From the NCBI GenBank assembly GCA_035551355.1, contig DASZNF010000141.1, positions 62,001 through 126,000 of the forward strand: a stretch of 64,000 nucleotides of DNA. Reading direction: 5' to 3'. The notes below the pieces were generated by a model. The model made no database searches, was not told the DNA's origin, and was given only the letters and a program-made list of their open reading frames with translations. The translations under genes and the position numbers were made by a program. This DNA is from DATATV01 sp035551355. GTDB lineage: Bacteria > Actinomycetota > Actinomycetes > Mycobacteriales > Pseudonocardiaceae. Shown here one piece after another: positions 9,326-17,251 of this stretch (position 1 is the stretch's first letter; the number at the start of each line of letters is the position of its first letter).

Positions 9326-10534
9326 TCAACTGCGGTTGCCGACCGTCTCATGTGGACTGATCAGGGTGTGCACGTCGGCCGTTGCCGCGTGCACCAGATC
9401 CGCGACCGTGCTCTCGGCGAACACGTCGGTGCGGAACACCGCCTCGATGCTCAACCGGCCCCGGTAGGTGTGCATCATGTACATCGGATAGGGCATCCGC
9501 CAGCCATAGGGCCAGATCTGCACGTCGGTGACGTCAAGTCCGGCCGGTTCGGGTAGGTCCTCCACCACACCCAGGTTGCTGATGATGGCGGCGGCAAGAC
9601 TGTGCGCGGGCGGCGCGTCCTCGGCGCCGAGCCCGGCCATCCGCAGTTGCGGCCGGCCCTCCGCGATGGCCCGCTCCAATCGGGTGCCGACGGCGCGACC
9701 CAGGGCGATCCGGTCGTGCTCGGCCGGCACGCGCAGGTTGAGTTCGGCCGCGCTGGCGAAATTGGTGGTCTCGGTGGCGCCCACCGGCGGGCGGACCCGT
9801 TCGCGCAGATCCACCACCGGCCACACCCGCATGGTGACCGGCAGCGGCGAGTGGGCCATGTGGTCGCGCTGGGTGCCGAGCAGCACCCCGCACAACAGCG
9901 TGTACACCGTGATCCCGCGGGTCCGGGCCAGTTTGCGCAGGCCCGAGGTTTCCTTGTCGGACAACAGGATTCGTCGGCGGTGCAGGGTGGGCAGCCCGGG
10001 GGTCGGGGCGCCGGAGGGACCGCAGACGAAGGCCCGGCGGTCCAGTTGCGCCCGATTGGCCAGCATGCTCAGCGGCGGCTGGGGCAGGCGGGCCGGATGG
10101 GTCACCGTGGTCTGCGTGCCGCGCACGATCGCCTTGTACAACCGGAACAGCGTGGTCAGCAGGGCGTACATGTTGCGGCCGTCGCCGATGGCGTGCTCGA
10201 CGTAGAGCGCCACCCGGCTGTGCTCCACCCCGCGGGCCAGCACCAGGGTGGCCAGCGATTTGCGCGCGTTCCAGGCCCGGGCCACGTTCCGGGGGTATTC
10301 GCCGGTGTCGGCCACCACCCTGAAGTCGGCGCGCCGGCCGCGCGGCACGGTGAGCAGGTAGCCCAGCGCGTCCGGGTGGATCTGGCCGCGCAGCGCCGGA
10401 TAGTGCGTGCCGAGGATGTCGAACGCATAGGCCAGCGCCCGTTCGTCCACCTCGCCCGCGCAGTCCGCGACGAACGCGGTCGGCGCGTGCAGGTGCAACT
10501 CCTCGTAGCCGTCGAGCCTGCGCTCGAATAACAT
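9326..10534 (-). CDS. PapA/condensation-domain-type acyltransferase
   Basis: A 402-residue protein of the condensation-domain superfamily (PapA-like acyltransferases, distant relatives of NRPS condensation domains and chloramphenicol acetyltransferase). The catalytic HxxxD motif appears as HAIGD, His114 to Asp118, followed by GRNMYALL as in PapA5-like proteins. The C-terminal part (SNLGVVEDLPEP and the later QIWPYGW) resembles the second half of the superfamily fold with its latch. Such enzymes move an acyl chain from a carrier protein or CoA onto an alcohol or amine. It follows the ketoreductase by 30 bases, and the exporter gene comes next. Together with a ketoacyl synthase III this suggests synthesis of a short acylated metabolite or lipid; the product is unknown. 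Confidence 0.82.
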   Translation of the reverse strand: MLFERRLDGYEELHLHAPTAFVADCAGEVDERALAYAFDILGTHYPALRGQIHPDALGYLLTVPRGRRADFRVVADTGEYPRNVARAWNARKSLATLVLARGVEHSRVALYVEHAIGDGRNMYALLTTLFRLYKAIVRGTQTTVTHPARLPQPPLSMLANRAQLDRRAFVCGPSGAPTPGLPTLHRRRILLSDKETSGLRKLARTRGITVYTLLCGVLLGTQRDHMAHSPLPVTMRVWPVVDLRERVRPPVGATETTNFASAAELNLRVPAEHDRIALGRAVGTRLERAIAEGRPQLRMAGLGAEDAPPAHSLAAAIISNLGVVEDLPEPAGLDVTDVQIWPYGWRMPYPMYMMHTYRGRLSIEAVFRTDVFAESTVADLVHAATADVHTLISPHETVGNRS

Positions 10535-10564
10535 GGCGAACTCCTTGCCGCGTCAGGGTTGTAC

Positions 10565-11323
10565 TCAGCCGAGCCCGTATCCGCCGTCCACCGCGACGGT
10601 CTGCCCGGTCAGATAGCCGGCCGCGTCGCTGGCCAGAAACCCTGTGGTGGCAGCGAGTTCGTCGGTGTAGCCGAACCGGCCGGCCGCGGTGCGGCCGGTC
10701 ACCTGGGCGTGCAGTCGTTCGTTGGCCAGGAAAGCGTTGCCCAGCCCGGAGTCGACGAATCCGGGCGCGACCGCGTTGACGCAGATGCGGTCACCGGCCC
10801 AGTCCGCGGCCAGCGCGCGGGCCAGCCCCTCGATGCCCGCCTTGGACGCGGCATAGGCCGACAGGCCCCGGCGCGGCAACCGGGCCATCACCGAGGAGGT
10901 CAGCACCAGCCGGCCCCGGCGGGACGCGGCCAGATATGGATGTGCGGCCTGGGCGGTGAGGAAGGTGCCGGTCAGGTTGACCTCCAGCACCTGCCGCCAG
11001 GTCGCCACGGAGAGCTGGTGCGCCCGGTGCGACTCGGGCGCGATGCCCGCGTTGGCCACCACCGAGTCCACTGCGCCCAGTTCCCCGGCGATGGCCGCGA
11101 ACGCCTCGGCGACCGCGTCGGCGTCGGACACGTCGCAGCTCACCGGCACGCACGGGCCGGGCAGTTCGGCGGCGAGTTCCTTGATGGCGGTGGCATTGCG
11201 GGCCAGCAGGCCCAGCGAGGCGCCGGCCGCGCCGAAGGACCGGGCCAGCACTCGCCCGATGCCCCGGCTGGCTCCGGTGACCACCACGACCCGGCCGGTG
11301 AGCAGGCCCTTGGGGACGGTCAT
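10565..11323 (-). CDS. SDR-family 3-oxoacyl-(ACP) reductase-like protein
   Basis: A 252-residue short-chain dehydrogenase/reductase of the classical FabG type. It has the cofactor motif TGASRGIG near residue 17, NAG near residue 90, the catalytic Ser and Tyr-x-x-x-Lys in SSVMARLPRRGLSAYAASK, and the C-terminal DGGYGLG. It probably reduces a 3-oxoacyl intermediate made by the ketoacyl synthase III upstream. The ATG at 11323 has GGAGGG before it. Its start overlaps the stop of the 31-residue micro-ORF (ATGA), so translation is coupled. The micro-ORF is itself a diverged copy of this gene's first codons, including the start of the dinucleotide-binding strand. Confidence 0.88.
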   Translation of the reverse strand: MTVPKGLLTGRVVVVTGASRGIGRVLARSFGAAGASLGLLARNATAIKELAAELPGPCVPVSCDVSDADAVAEAFAAIAGELGAVDSVVANAGIAPESHRAHQLSVATWRQVLEVNLTGTFLTAQAAHPYLAASRRGRLVLTSSVMARLPRRGLSAYAASKAGIEGLARALAADWAGDRICVNAVAPGFVDSGLGNAFLANERLHAQVTGRTAAGRFGYTDELAATTGFLASDAAGYLTGQTVAVDGGYGLG

Positions 11324-11415
11324 CGCGACCCTCCGATCACCAGGTGGCGGCCGTTGAGAATGCCTTTGCGGACGGTCAGCACGCGGCTGTTGAGAATGCC
11401 CTTCCGAACGGTCAT
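11320..11415 (-). CDS. 31-residue micro-ORF holding two copies of the SDR gene's N-terminus
   Basis: An ATG at 11415 opens 31 codons ending in a TGA at 11320-11322. The peptide contains TVRKGILN twice and ends in GRHLVIGGSR. This mirrors the SDR that follows (MTVPKGLLTGRVVVVTGASR), so the micro-ORF looks like tandem partial duplications of that gene's 5' end. Both ends have ATGA overlaps: its start overlaps the ketoacyl synthase stop and its stop overlaps the SDR start. It would therefore be translated whenever the operon is. It could be duplication debris kept because it preserves translational coupling, or a short peptide with its own role. I recognise no known peptide family. Confidence 0.5.
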   Translation of the reverse strand: MTVRKGILNSRVLTVRKGILNGRHLVIGGSR

Positions 11416-12410
11416 CGCGGCACCCCCTGCCCGGCCCAGCGCAACACCGCGCCACCCCAGGTCATGCCGCCGCCGAAACCGGCCAGCAGCACCGTGTCGT
11501 CGGTGTGCAGCCGCCCGGAGCGCACCGCGTCGTCCAGCGTGATCGGCACCGAGGCGGCACCGGTGTTGCCGTAGCGGGACACGGTCAGGTGCAACTGCCC
11601 GGGCCGCAGGCCCAGCGTGTCGGCCAGGTCCTCCAGCATCACGCCGTTGGCCTGATGCGGCACAAGAAGATCCACATCGGGCAGTTCCACCGCGGCCGCC
11701 TTGAGCACCTCGGCCACCACCTCGGGCAGCACCCGGGCGGCCAGGTCGCGCACCTCGCGGCCGCGCATGGCGAAATAGTGCTGACCGGCGTCCAGGGTGT
11801 CCGGGCTGGCCGGGGTCCGGCTGCCGCCCGCGGGCACCTCGACCAGGTGGTTCAGCCGGCCGTCGGAGCCGAGGGTGGTGGCCAGCACGCCCGGTCCGGG
11901 AGTCTTGGTCAGCACCACCGCGCCCGCGCCGTCGCCGAACAGCACGCAGGTGCGCCGGTCGGTGTAGTCCAGGATGCGTGAGTAGGTGTCCGCGCCGATC
12001 ACCAGCGCGGTGCGGGCGGTGGGATCGGCCACCAGCATGCCGTGCGCGGCGGCCAACGCGTAGAGAAAACCCGAGCACACCGCGTCCACGTCGAACGCGG
12101 CCGCGTGGTCGGCGCCGATCGCGCCCTGCACCGCGCAGGCGGTGGCCGGCATCGGCTGGTCGGGGGTCGAGGTGGCCACGATGAGCAGATCCACCTCGGC
12201 CGAGGTCAGCCCGGCCGCCCGCAGCGCCCGCCGGGCCGCGTGTGCGGCCAGATCCGAGGTGGCCTCGGTGGGTCCGGCGACCCGGCGCTCGGCGATCCGG
12301 GTCTTGTCCAGGATCCATTGTTCGCCCACGCCCAGCCGGCCGCCGAGTTCCTTGCTGGTGAGCACGGAATCCGGCAGATACGAGCCGGTACCAATGATGG
12401 CGGTACCCAT
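11412..12410 (-). CDS. 3-oxoacyl-ACP synthase III (FabH-like)
   Basis: A 332-residue thiolase-fold ketoacyl synthase III. The catalytic triad is in the expected places: Cys112 (DAVCSGF), His252 (VPHQAN) and Asn282 (RYGNTGAAS); the C-terminal LAGFGGGMTWG is also typical. FabH enzymes condense an acyl-CoA starter with malonyl-ACP. A separate copy next to an acyltransferase and an exporter is more often a secondary-metabolite starter enzyme than housekeeping FabH, though that is inference. AAGGAG lies nine bases before the ATG at 12410. It is first in the minus-strand set, divergent from the TetR gene, and its stop overlaps the micro-ORF start by four bases. Confidence 0.92.
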   Translation of the reverse strand: MGTAIIGTGSYLPDSVLTSKELGGRLGVGEQWILDKTRIAERRVAGPTEATSDLAAHAARRALRAAGLTSAEVDLLIVATSTPDQPMPATACAVQGAIGADHAAAFDVDAVCSGFLYALAAAHGMLVADPTARTALVIGADTYSRILDYTDRRTCVLFGDGAGAVVLTKTPGPGVLATTLGSDGRLNHLVEVPAGGSRTPASPDTLDAGQHYFAMRGREVRDLAARVLPEVVAEVLKAAAVELPDVDLLVPHQANGVMLEDLADTLGLRPGQLHLTVSRYGNTGAASVPITLDDAVRSGRLHTDDTVLLAGFGGGMTWGGAVLRWAGQGVPR

Positions 12411-13001
12411 TGGCGCGCACGCTCCTTTCCGGTGGAAAAAGAAATACGTTCGCTTGCACTAAGCACGGGGCGGCCCGGCGCAACCGGCGGGGGATGGCGC
12501 ACGGGCGCCGGGCACGATTGTGTTTCCGCTGGGCTGCCGAGGTTCTCGGTCAACCCATGGCAGCGACTCTAGGAGCGCGGGGGAGCGCCGGTGCGGGTGC
12601 TTTGCGACAGCTTTGGTCCGCTTTGCGACTACCGCCCAACCTCGGAGAAATAGTAGGTGTCAATCCCGGCGCAATATGCCTTTCGCATACGGCCGGTGTT
12701 GGCCCGTTCGGCGGTATGGCGGCTGATGTCCCTGCTTAACCTGGATACCGGAAGAACGCGGTGGCTCCGCCACCGTCGGCAATCGGCCCAGCCCCGTCGA
12801 CTCACGGCCCCCAGGCCCACTGCCCGATCCCTACCGTCAGGTGCATGTCCCTCGCCACCGCGTCCCCGATCGACCGGTAGCGAGCCGAGCAGCTCGACCG
12901 CCAGGCAGCCCGTCGCTGCCGGTCGCCCCGCGCCATTCGCCACCGGCGCCCGCCGTCCGTCCGGCCCCGGTTGCGTTCCGAGCGAAGAAAGGCACGCACC
13001 C
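12411..13001. other. 591-base non-coding region between the ketoacyl synthase III and TetR genes
   Basis: I see no convincing gene here; the open frames present are not conserved-looking and overlap one another. The stretch contains the direct GCTTTG repeats at 12599-12626. It also holds a short inverted repeat TATGC-N5-GCATA at 12675-12689, which could be an operator for the TetR gene. The promoters for both divergent units must lie within it. The low G+C patch around 12640-12690 is unlike the coding DNA on either side. Confidence 0.6.
12599..12626. promoter_or_regulatory. three direct GCTTTG repeats at helical spacing (SARP/OmpR-type box candidate)
   Basis: GCTTTGC (12599-12605), GCTTTGG (12610-12616) and GCTTTGC (12620-12626) repeat at 11- and 10-base steps, one turn of DNA each. 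Heptamer direct repeats with this spacing are the binding pattern of SARP and other OmpR-fold activators in actinobacteria. They lie about 190 bases upstream of the ketoacyl synthase start. No SARP gene is in the window, so the regulator is unknown. Confidence 0.4.
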
Positions 13002-13685
13002 ATGCAGGCCCCGATGTGCACCGGCTTTCCGAGCATCCGGCCGCCCGGCGCGCGGCACGTGGATCCCGCCCGCCGCCGCGAACTGCTGGCTGGACTGCGC
13101 GATCTGGTGCTGGCGGTGGGTTTCACCCAGGCCGGCATGGACGATCTGGCCGCCCGGCTGCAGTGTTCCAAGTCGACGCTGTACGCCATCGCCGCGGGCA
13201 AGGTGCCGCTGGTCGCCATGACGCTGCGCGAATTCTTCGACGAGGTGCACGCCGACGTGGACAAGCTGGTCGCCGAGCTGACCGATCCGGTCGAGGCGAT
13301 CACCACCTACCTGACCGTGCTGGGCGGCCGGCTGCGCCGCCTGAGCCCGGCCTGCTATACCGACATCATGGCCTACGGCCTGACCCGGGACGTCTATCTC
13401 GCGCACTCACTCGCGGTGGCCTTCCGGCTGCGCGAACACATCGACCAGGGGGTGCGCACCGGCATCTTCCGGCCGCTGCACACCCCGTTCCTCACCGAGG
13501 CGGTCAACCTCACCCTGGACGGCATCCAGGAAGGCGATCTGCTGGTCCGCGCCGGGCTCTCGCCCGCGGGCGCCTATCTGCAGCTACGGGATCTTCTGGT
13601 GGCGACCCTGACCAACACCGGCTACCGCCGTCCGGCGGGCCCGGATCACCGGAACCACCAGGAACAACGCGCCTGCGATCAGTAG
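13002..13685 (+). CDS. TetR-family transcriptional regulator
   Basis: A 227-residue TetR-type repressor. The helix-turn-helix is near residues 40-65 (FTQAGMDDLAARLQCSKSTLY), followed by a variable ligand-binding half. An unusually long 20-residue segment precedes the DNA-binding domain. The ATG at 13002 has AGAAAGG upstream; the frame is open earlier but those codons look non-coding. It is divergent from the ketoacyl synthase set across a 591-base gap, so it probably controls that set in response to its product or a related lipid (inference). Its 3' end overlaps a possible convergent small gene by about 100 bases. Confidence 0.85.
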   Translation: MQAPMCTGFPSIRPPGARHVDPARRRELLAGLRDLVLAVGFTQAGMDDLAARLQCSKSTLYAIAAGKVPLVAMTLREFFDEVHADVDKLVAELTDPVEAITTYLTVLGGRLRRLSPACYTDIMAYGLTRDVYLAHSLAVAFRLREHIDQGVRTGIFRPLHTPFLTEAVNLTLDGIQEGDLLVRAGLSPAGAYLQLRDLLVATLTNTGYRRPAGPDHRNHQEQRACDQ

Positions 13686-13880
13686 AGCCAGGCCGGCCAG
13701 GATCGCGCCCAGCGGGCTGGCCCAGGTCCAGGCCAGCGCTGCGGCCGGCCAGGAGGTGTCCGCGGGCGTCGGAGCGCCCGCGGACACCGGCAGGCTGGCC
13801 GCGCTGGCGCGCACCGTGCTGGTCATGGTGGCGGCCGCCGCGCTGCCCGTCCGGCCGCGGACGGCCGAGGCGATCGCCAT
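13584..13880 (-). CDS. possible small single-pass membrane protein
   Basis: This 98-codon frame ends with a good membrane segment (ASPLGAILAGLALLIAGALF, then LVVPVI) and a basic RARR stop-transfer sequence. The preceding Ala/Ser/Thr-rich stretch looks like an extracytoplasmic linker. Those features are hard to obtain by chance and argue for a real gene. Against it, its last 100 bases overlap the end of the TetR gene on the other strand, and the ribosome binding site before the ATG at 13880 is poor. I recognise no family. If it is not a gene, bases 13686-14035 are non-coding. Confidence 0.35.
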   Translation of the reverse strand: MAIASAVRGRTGSAAAATMTSTVRASAASLPVSAGAPTPADTSWPAAALAWTWASPLGAILAGLALLIAGALFLVVPVIRARRTAVAGVGQGRHQKIP

Positions 13881-14035
13881 CGCGCATCGGAACCCAGACC
13901 TTTCATCACTCCGGCAAGGGGAACTCCTGATTGGCCGCACTGTCCACAATGGAAATTGATGATCCGGGGCAACCTCTCGCCGGGCCGGTGCGTTAGGGGC
14001 ACAGAGAGTCTTAGTTCCAGCAGTGAGGAGCCGCT

Positions 14036-14344
14036 GTGATCGCACTGGTCCTGTTCGGAATTGTCGTGCTGGTGTGCGCCGAGGAAGTCATCCGCCTGGC
14101 CCGGGACGCGCGCGCCGACATGGACGAGGAGGGCAACCGGGACGTGTTCGCCCGCCGCCGTCAGTCCGGGCGCGTGCTGCTGCGCCGGACTCGGACCGCG
14201 CTGCGCGCCGGATTGTCCACAGTGGATGCGAAGCTGCGCGGGCTGATCCACGCCGAGCGCACCCGGCGGGCGGAGAGCCCGACCGTGCGGCTGGTGCGAC
14301 CGAACCGCGACCTGCCCACCGTGCCCGCGATCGCCCGCCGATAA
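14036..14344 (+). CDS. small membrane-anchored protein of unknown function
   Basis: A 102-residue protein starting with a hydrophobic helix (IALVLFGIVVLVCAEEVI), then a long Arg/Asp-rich, probably helical cytoplasmic tail. GAGGAG sits five bases before the GTG start at 14036, and codon use matches the neighbours. I do not recognise a family. The basic tail could bind membrane lipids, DNA or a partner protein, but nothing in the sequence decides this. It is followed by a 160-base gap and then the convergent Ser/Thr kinase gene. Confidence 0.65.
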   Translation: MIALVLFGIVVLVCAEEVIRLARDARADMDEEGNRDVFARRRQSGRVLLRRTRTALRAGLSTVDAKLRGLIHAERTRRAESPTVRLVRPNRDLPTVPAIARR

Positions 14345-14504
14345 CCGAGGAGTCACCCGCCGCTCCCGCGCGGCTCCCACGGCAGCCCGAACCGGCCCAT
14401 GATCGGGAGGAGAAGGCGCCCGCCGAGGTGCTCACCGGTCTGCGCCTGCTGGCCGACTCGGTCACACCGGCCCGCGCACGGCCTGACGGCTGCGCGGTGG
14501 TCGC

Positions 14505-16334
14505 TCAGCCCACCGTGGAGCTGGCGATCTTCCACTGACCATCCTGTTGCACCAGGCCAAAAGTGGTGTGCTCGGTCGTGTGGCTGCCGTTCTTGTAGGT
14601 GTAGTTGATGTCGGCGACCACACCGGCCGATCCGGTCGCCGCCACATCGGACAGGCTGACCGCCGAGAACTGGGCCCAGAAATTGTCGTAACCGCTGCGC
14701 CCGCCCGCGTGATTCTGCTGGTAGTCGGCGGTCATGTCGTTCCAGCCCGCGTCGGTGTTGCCGGGCATCATGGCGTAGTAGCCGGTGATGAACGAGACCG
14801 GATCACCGGCGGAGCTGCCCGCAGGCGGGTTGGCGGTGGTCGGCGCGACCGGCGAGTTGGTGGTGGTCCGGTTCGCGGTCGTCGCGGTGGTCCGCGGAGC
14901 CAGCGTGGTCGTCGGCGCGGCCACCGCGGAGTGTGTGGTGGCCGCGGCGTGGCTGGAGGTCACCAGGGGAGCGGCGAGCGGCGGCTTGGTGTTGTCGTCG
15001 TTGCTTGTCAGCATGAACGTGACCAGCGTGCCCACGACCAGCAGCACCACCACGACCAGCCCGCCGACGATGATCAGCCGACGGCGGCGGTGCGCGCGCA
15101 GCGAGGCGGGCGCGGCGGCCCAGCCGGGCTTCCGCTCGCCCTCCGGTGGCGGCGCGGGCACCTGACGGCTCGGCGTGAGCGGAACGCCGGACTCTTGGGC
15201 GGCAACGGGTTCCCCGGGCGCGTCCGGTTCCGGTTCCGGGGTGAGGAAGATCGACGGGGTGGCCGGGCGCGGGGCCGGGAAGGAGAACTCCTCCTCTGGC
15301 GCGGCCCCGGAGACGGCAGCCCCGGACGCGGCAGCCCCGGACGCGGCGGCTCCAGCGGCGGGGGCGTCCCTGGCCGGAGCATCGGCGGGTGCCGGCACGG
15401 CAGCAGCGGGCGCGGCCTCGGCTGCCGGGGAGTCGGCCGGGGCGGCGAGTTCGGCGGCGGGCGCCGCGGTGGCGACCGGCGCGGCCGCGGGCCGGGTGCG
15501 GTTGATCGCGGGGGAGCTGACCGCAATGGCGTTGAGCAGCTTGGCCGCCTCGCGGGCGGTGGGCCGGCGCTCGGGATCGCGCTCCAGCATCCGGGCCAGC
15601 ACCGGGCCGAGCTCGCCCGCCTGCTGCGGCGGGGAGATCTCCTCGGTGGCCACCCGGTGCAGCAGCGCGATGGCGTTGTCGTCGTAGCCGAACGGCGGGA
15701 CGCCTTCCACCGCCGCGTAGAGCGTGGCGCCCAGCGAGTAGACGTCGCTGGTCCAGTGCGCTTCCTGGCCGCGGGCGATCTCCGGGGCGAGGAACGCGGG
15801 GGTGCCGGCCAGAATGCCGGTCGCGGTGACCCGGCTGTCGCCGACCGCGTGCGAGATGCCGAAGTCGGTGAGCTTGGCGGTACCGTCCTCCGACAGCAAC
15901 ACGTTGTCCGGCTTGACATCCCGGTGCACGATTCCCGCGTCGTGGGCGGCGGCCAGCGCGGCGGCGATCTGCCCGCCGATCCGGGTGGCCTGCTCCGGGG
16001 GCAGCACGACGCCGTCGCCGGTGAGGTCGGACAGGCTGCGCGAGGGAAGGAACTCCATGATCAGGCAGGGTCTGCCCTCGTGTTCCACCACGTCGTACAC
16101 GGAGATCGCGTTGACGTGCTGCAACCGGGCGGCGATGCGCCCCTCCCGCATGGCCCGGCGGTGCGCCTCCCGGGTCTGCGCCTCGGTCATGCCGACGTAG
16201 ACCAGCAGTTCCTTCACCGCGACGCTGCGGTTGAGCAGTTGGTCCTCGGCCTGCCAGACCACGCCCATGGCCCCGGTCCCGACCTTGCCGACCAGGCGAT
16301 AGCGGCCCCCGATCACGTCACCGCTGTCAGCCAC
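14505..16334 (-). CDS. membrane Ser/Thr protein kinase (PknB-like) with an NTF2-like external domain
   Basis: A Hanks-type receptor kinase of about 609 residues. The kinase domain has the Gly loop GTGAMGVVW, the lysine in VAVKELL, the catalytic loop HRDVKPDN, DFG in LTDFGIS, and APE as LAPE. A Pro/Ala-rich linker of about 160 residues leads to one membrane helix (LIIVGGLVVVVLLVVGTLV). Outside follow a Thr-rich stalk and a domain of about 110 residues ending in QDGQWKIASS, which looks like an NTF2-like fold rather than PASTA repeats. The GTG at 16334 has GGGAGG eight bases upstream; an ATG at 16388 lacks a ribosome binding site, so I prefer the GTG. It is divergent from the RDD gene. It presumably senses something outside the membrane, ligand unknown. 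Confidence 0.9.
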   Translation of the reverse strand: MADSGDVIGGRYRLVGKVGTGAMGVVWQAEDQLLNRSVAVKELLVYVGMTEAQTREAHRRAMREGRIAARLQHVNAISVYDVVEHEGRPCLIMEFLPSRSLSDLTGDGVVLPPEQATRIGGQIAAALAAAHDAGIVHRDVKPDNVLLSEDGTAKLTDFGISHAVGDSRVTATGILAGTPAFLAPEIARGQEAHWTSDVYSLGATLYAAVEGVPPFGYDDNAIALLHRVATEEISPPQQAGELGPVLARMLERDPERRPTAREAAKLLNAIAVSSPAINRTRPAAAPVATAAPAAELAAPADSPAAEAAPAAAVPAPADAPARDAPAAGAAASGAAASGAAVSGAAPEEEFSFPAPRPATPSIFLTPEPEPDAPGEPVAAQESGVPLTPSRQVPAPPPEGERKPGWAAAPASLRAHRRRRLIIVGGLVVVVLLVVGTLVTFMLTSNDDNTKPPLAAPLVTSSHAAATTHSAVAAPTTTLAPRTTATTANRTTTNSPVAPTTANPPAGSSAGDPVSFITGYYAMMPGNTDAGWNDMTADYQQNHAGGRSGYDNFWAQFSAVSLSDVAATGSAGVVADINYTYKNGSHTTEHTTFGLVQQDGQWKIASSTVG

Positions 16335-16513
16335 GACCCCATCCTCCCGCTCGCCTGCGTCATCGGGAATTTCCCCCGAACGCACCATTGCACACGCAGG
16401 TGAGAGCGGGGACCCGGGTCAATGCTGCCAGGTCGGCCGTGCGAACCGCGTAGGCCACCATCCAGAGGTACCCGTTGGTCCGGCTGGCGGGGTGCTGTCA
16501 TCATGAACCCGCC

Positions 16514-16978
16514 ATGACCCAGCCTCACACCGGCCCGGCCGACCCGACCGACGTGGTCCTCCGGCGCTGCATCCAGTTCGTGCTGGACATCCTCGTCGTC
16601 TCGATCCCGGTCATCGTGCTGGGCGTCGTGGCGACCACATTGTTCCTGCCGTCCTCCAGTCTGGCCGCGCTGGAGCTGTTCACCATCGTGCTGTTCGTCT
16701 CGTTGCTGGTGCTGTTCCTGATCGGCGTGGCGATCACTCAGGTCTGGTGGCCCCACCGGCACGGCGGGCAGACCCCGGCGATGCGCTGGCTCGGTCTGCG
16801 CATGATCACCCTCGACGGCGCCGTCCCGCTGCCCCGGGCCTATTTCGTGCGGTGGCTGATGCAGATCGTGGACGGGTTCCTGTGGGGCGTGGTGGGGCTG
16901 ATCATCATGCTGACCAGCGAACGGCACCAGCGGCTGGGTGACATGGTCGCGGGCACCCTGGTGGTCCGCGCGGACTGA
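16514..16978 (+). CDS. RDD-family integral membrane protein
   Basis: A 154-residue RDD-type membrane protein with three or four membrane segments. It shows the family's N-terminal Arg-...-Asp pattern (LRRCIQFVLDILV), the middle GGQTPAMRWLGLRMI stretch after the second helix, and the C-terminal RLGDMVAGTLVV. RDD proteins are of poorly known function; some have been linked to ion transport. I chose the ATG at 16514 over a TTG 39 bases earlier. It is divergent from the Ser/Thr kinase. A decayed copy of its 3' end lies about 140 bases downstream. Confidence 0.85.
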   Translation: MTQPHTGPADPTDVVLRRCIQFVLDILVVSIPVIVLGVVATTLFLPSSSLAALELFTIVLFVSLLVLFLIGVAITQVWWPHRHGGQTPAMRWLGLRMITLDGAVPLPRAYFVRWLMQIVDGFLWGVVGLIIMLTSERHQRLGDMVAGTLVVRAD

Positions 16979-17115
16979 GCGCGCCCGCCGCGATGATCCC
17001 GGATCAGCGAGCCGACCGGCGCGCAGTAATGAACGAACGATGAGCAGGCCGCCACGAGCATCCGCCTGATCGGCGAGCTCATCCCCCGAACTCGACAATT
17101 GAGCCGCCGGGCGGC

Positions 17116-17232
17116 ATCGTCGACGGATCCCTGTGGTGTGCGGCCGGGCTGATCATCACGCTGGCCGGCCAACTGCGGCGCCTCGTTCAGGTGCCGGTCG
17201 TCCACAGCGGATCCGCGTCCGACGCTGTGTGA
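17116..17232 (+). pseudogene. decayed partial duplicate of the RDD gene's 3' end
   Basis: Translated in frame, this stretch begins IVDGSLWCAAGLIITLAG. The RDD gene upstream reads IVDGFLWGVVGLIIMLTS at the corresponding place. The DNA is also visibly alike (ATCGTCGACGG and GGGCTGATCATCA shared). After that the resemblance fades, and the frame ends at a TGA at 17230. There is no start codon or ribosome binding site of its own, and the rest of the gene is missing. It is best read as the remnant of a tandem duplication. The remainder of the 273-base gap (16979-17251) holds nothing else I can name. Confidence 0.5.
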
Positions 17233-17251
17233 TCACGAAGGGACGGTCGAA

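Noticed and set aside
13941..14221. Two DnaA-box-like sequences (CTGTCCACA and TTGTCCACA) as a replication origin
   Set aside because: Only two lie close together, one is inside a gene, and both belong to a palindromic word scattered over the window. No dnaA, dnaN or A+T-rich region is present.
14345..14504. Open frame continuing past the small membrane protein as an extra gene
   Set aside because: It has no start signal of its own and runs into the convergent kinase gene; codon positions show no coding bias.
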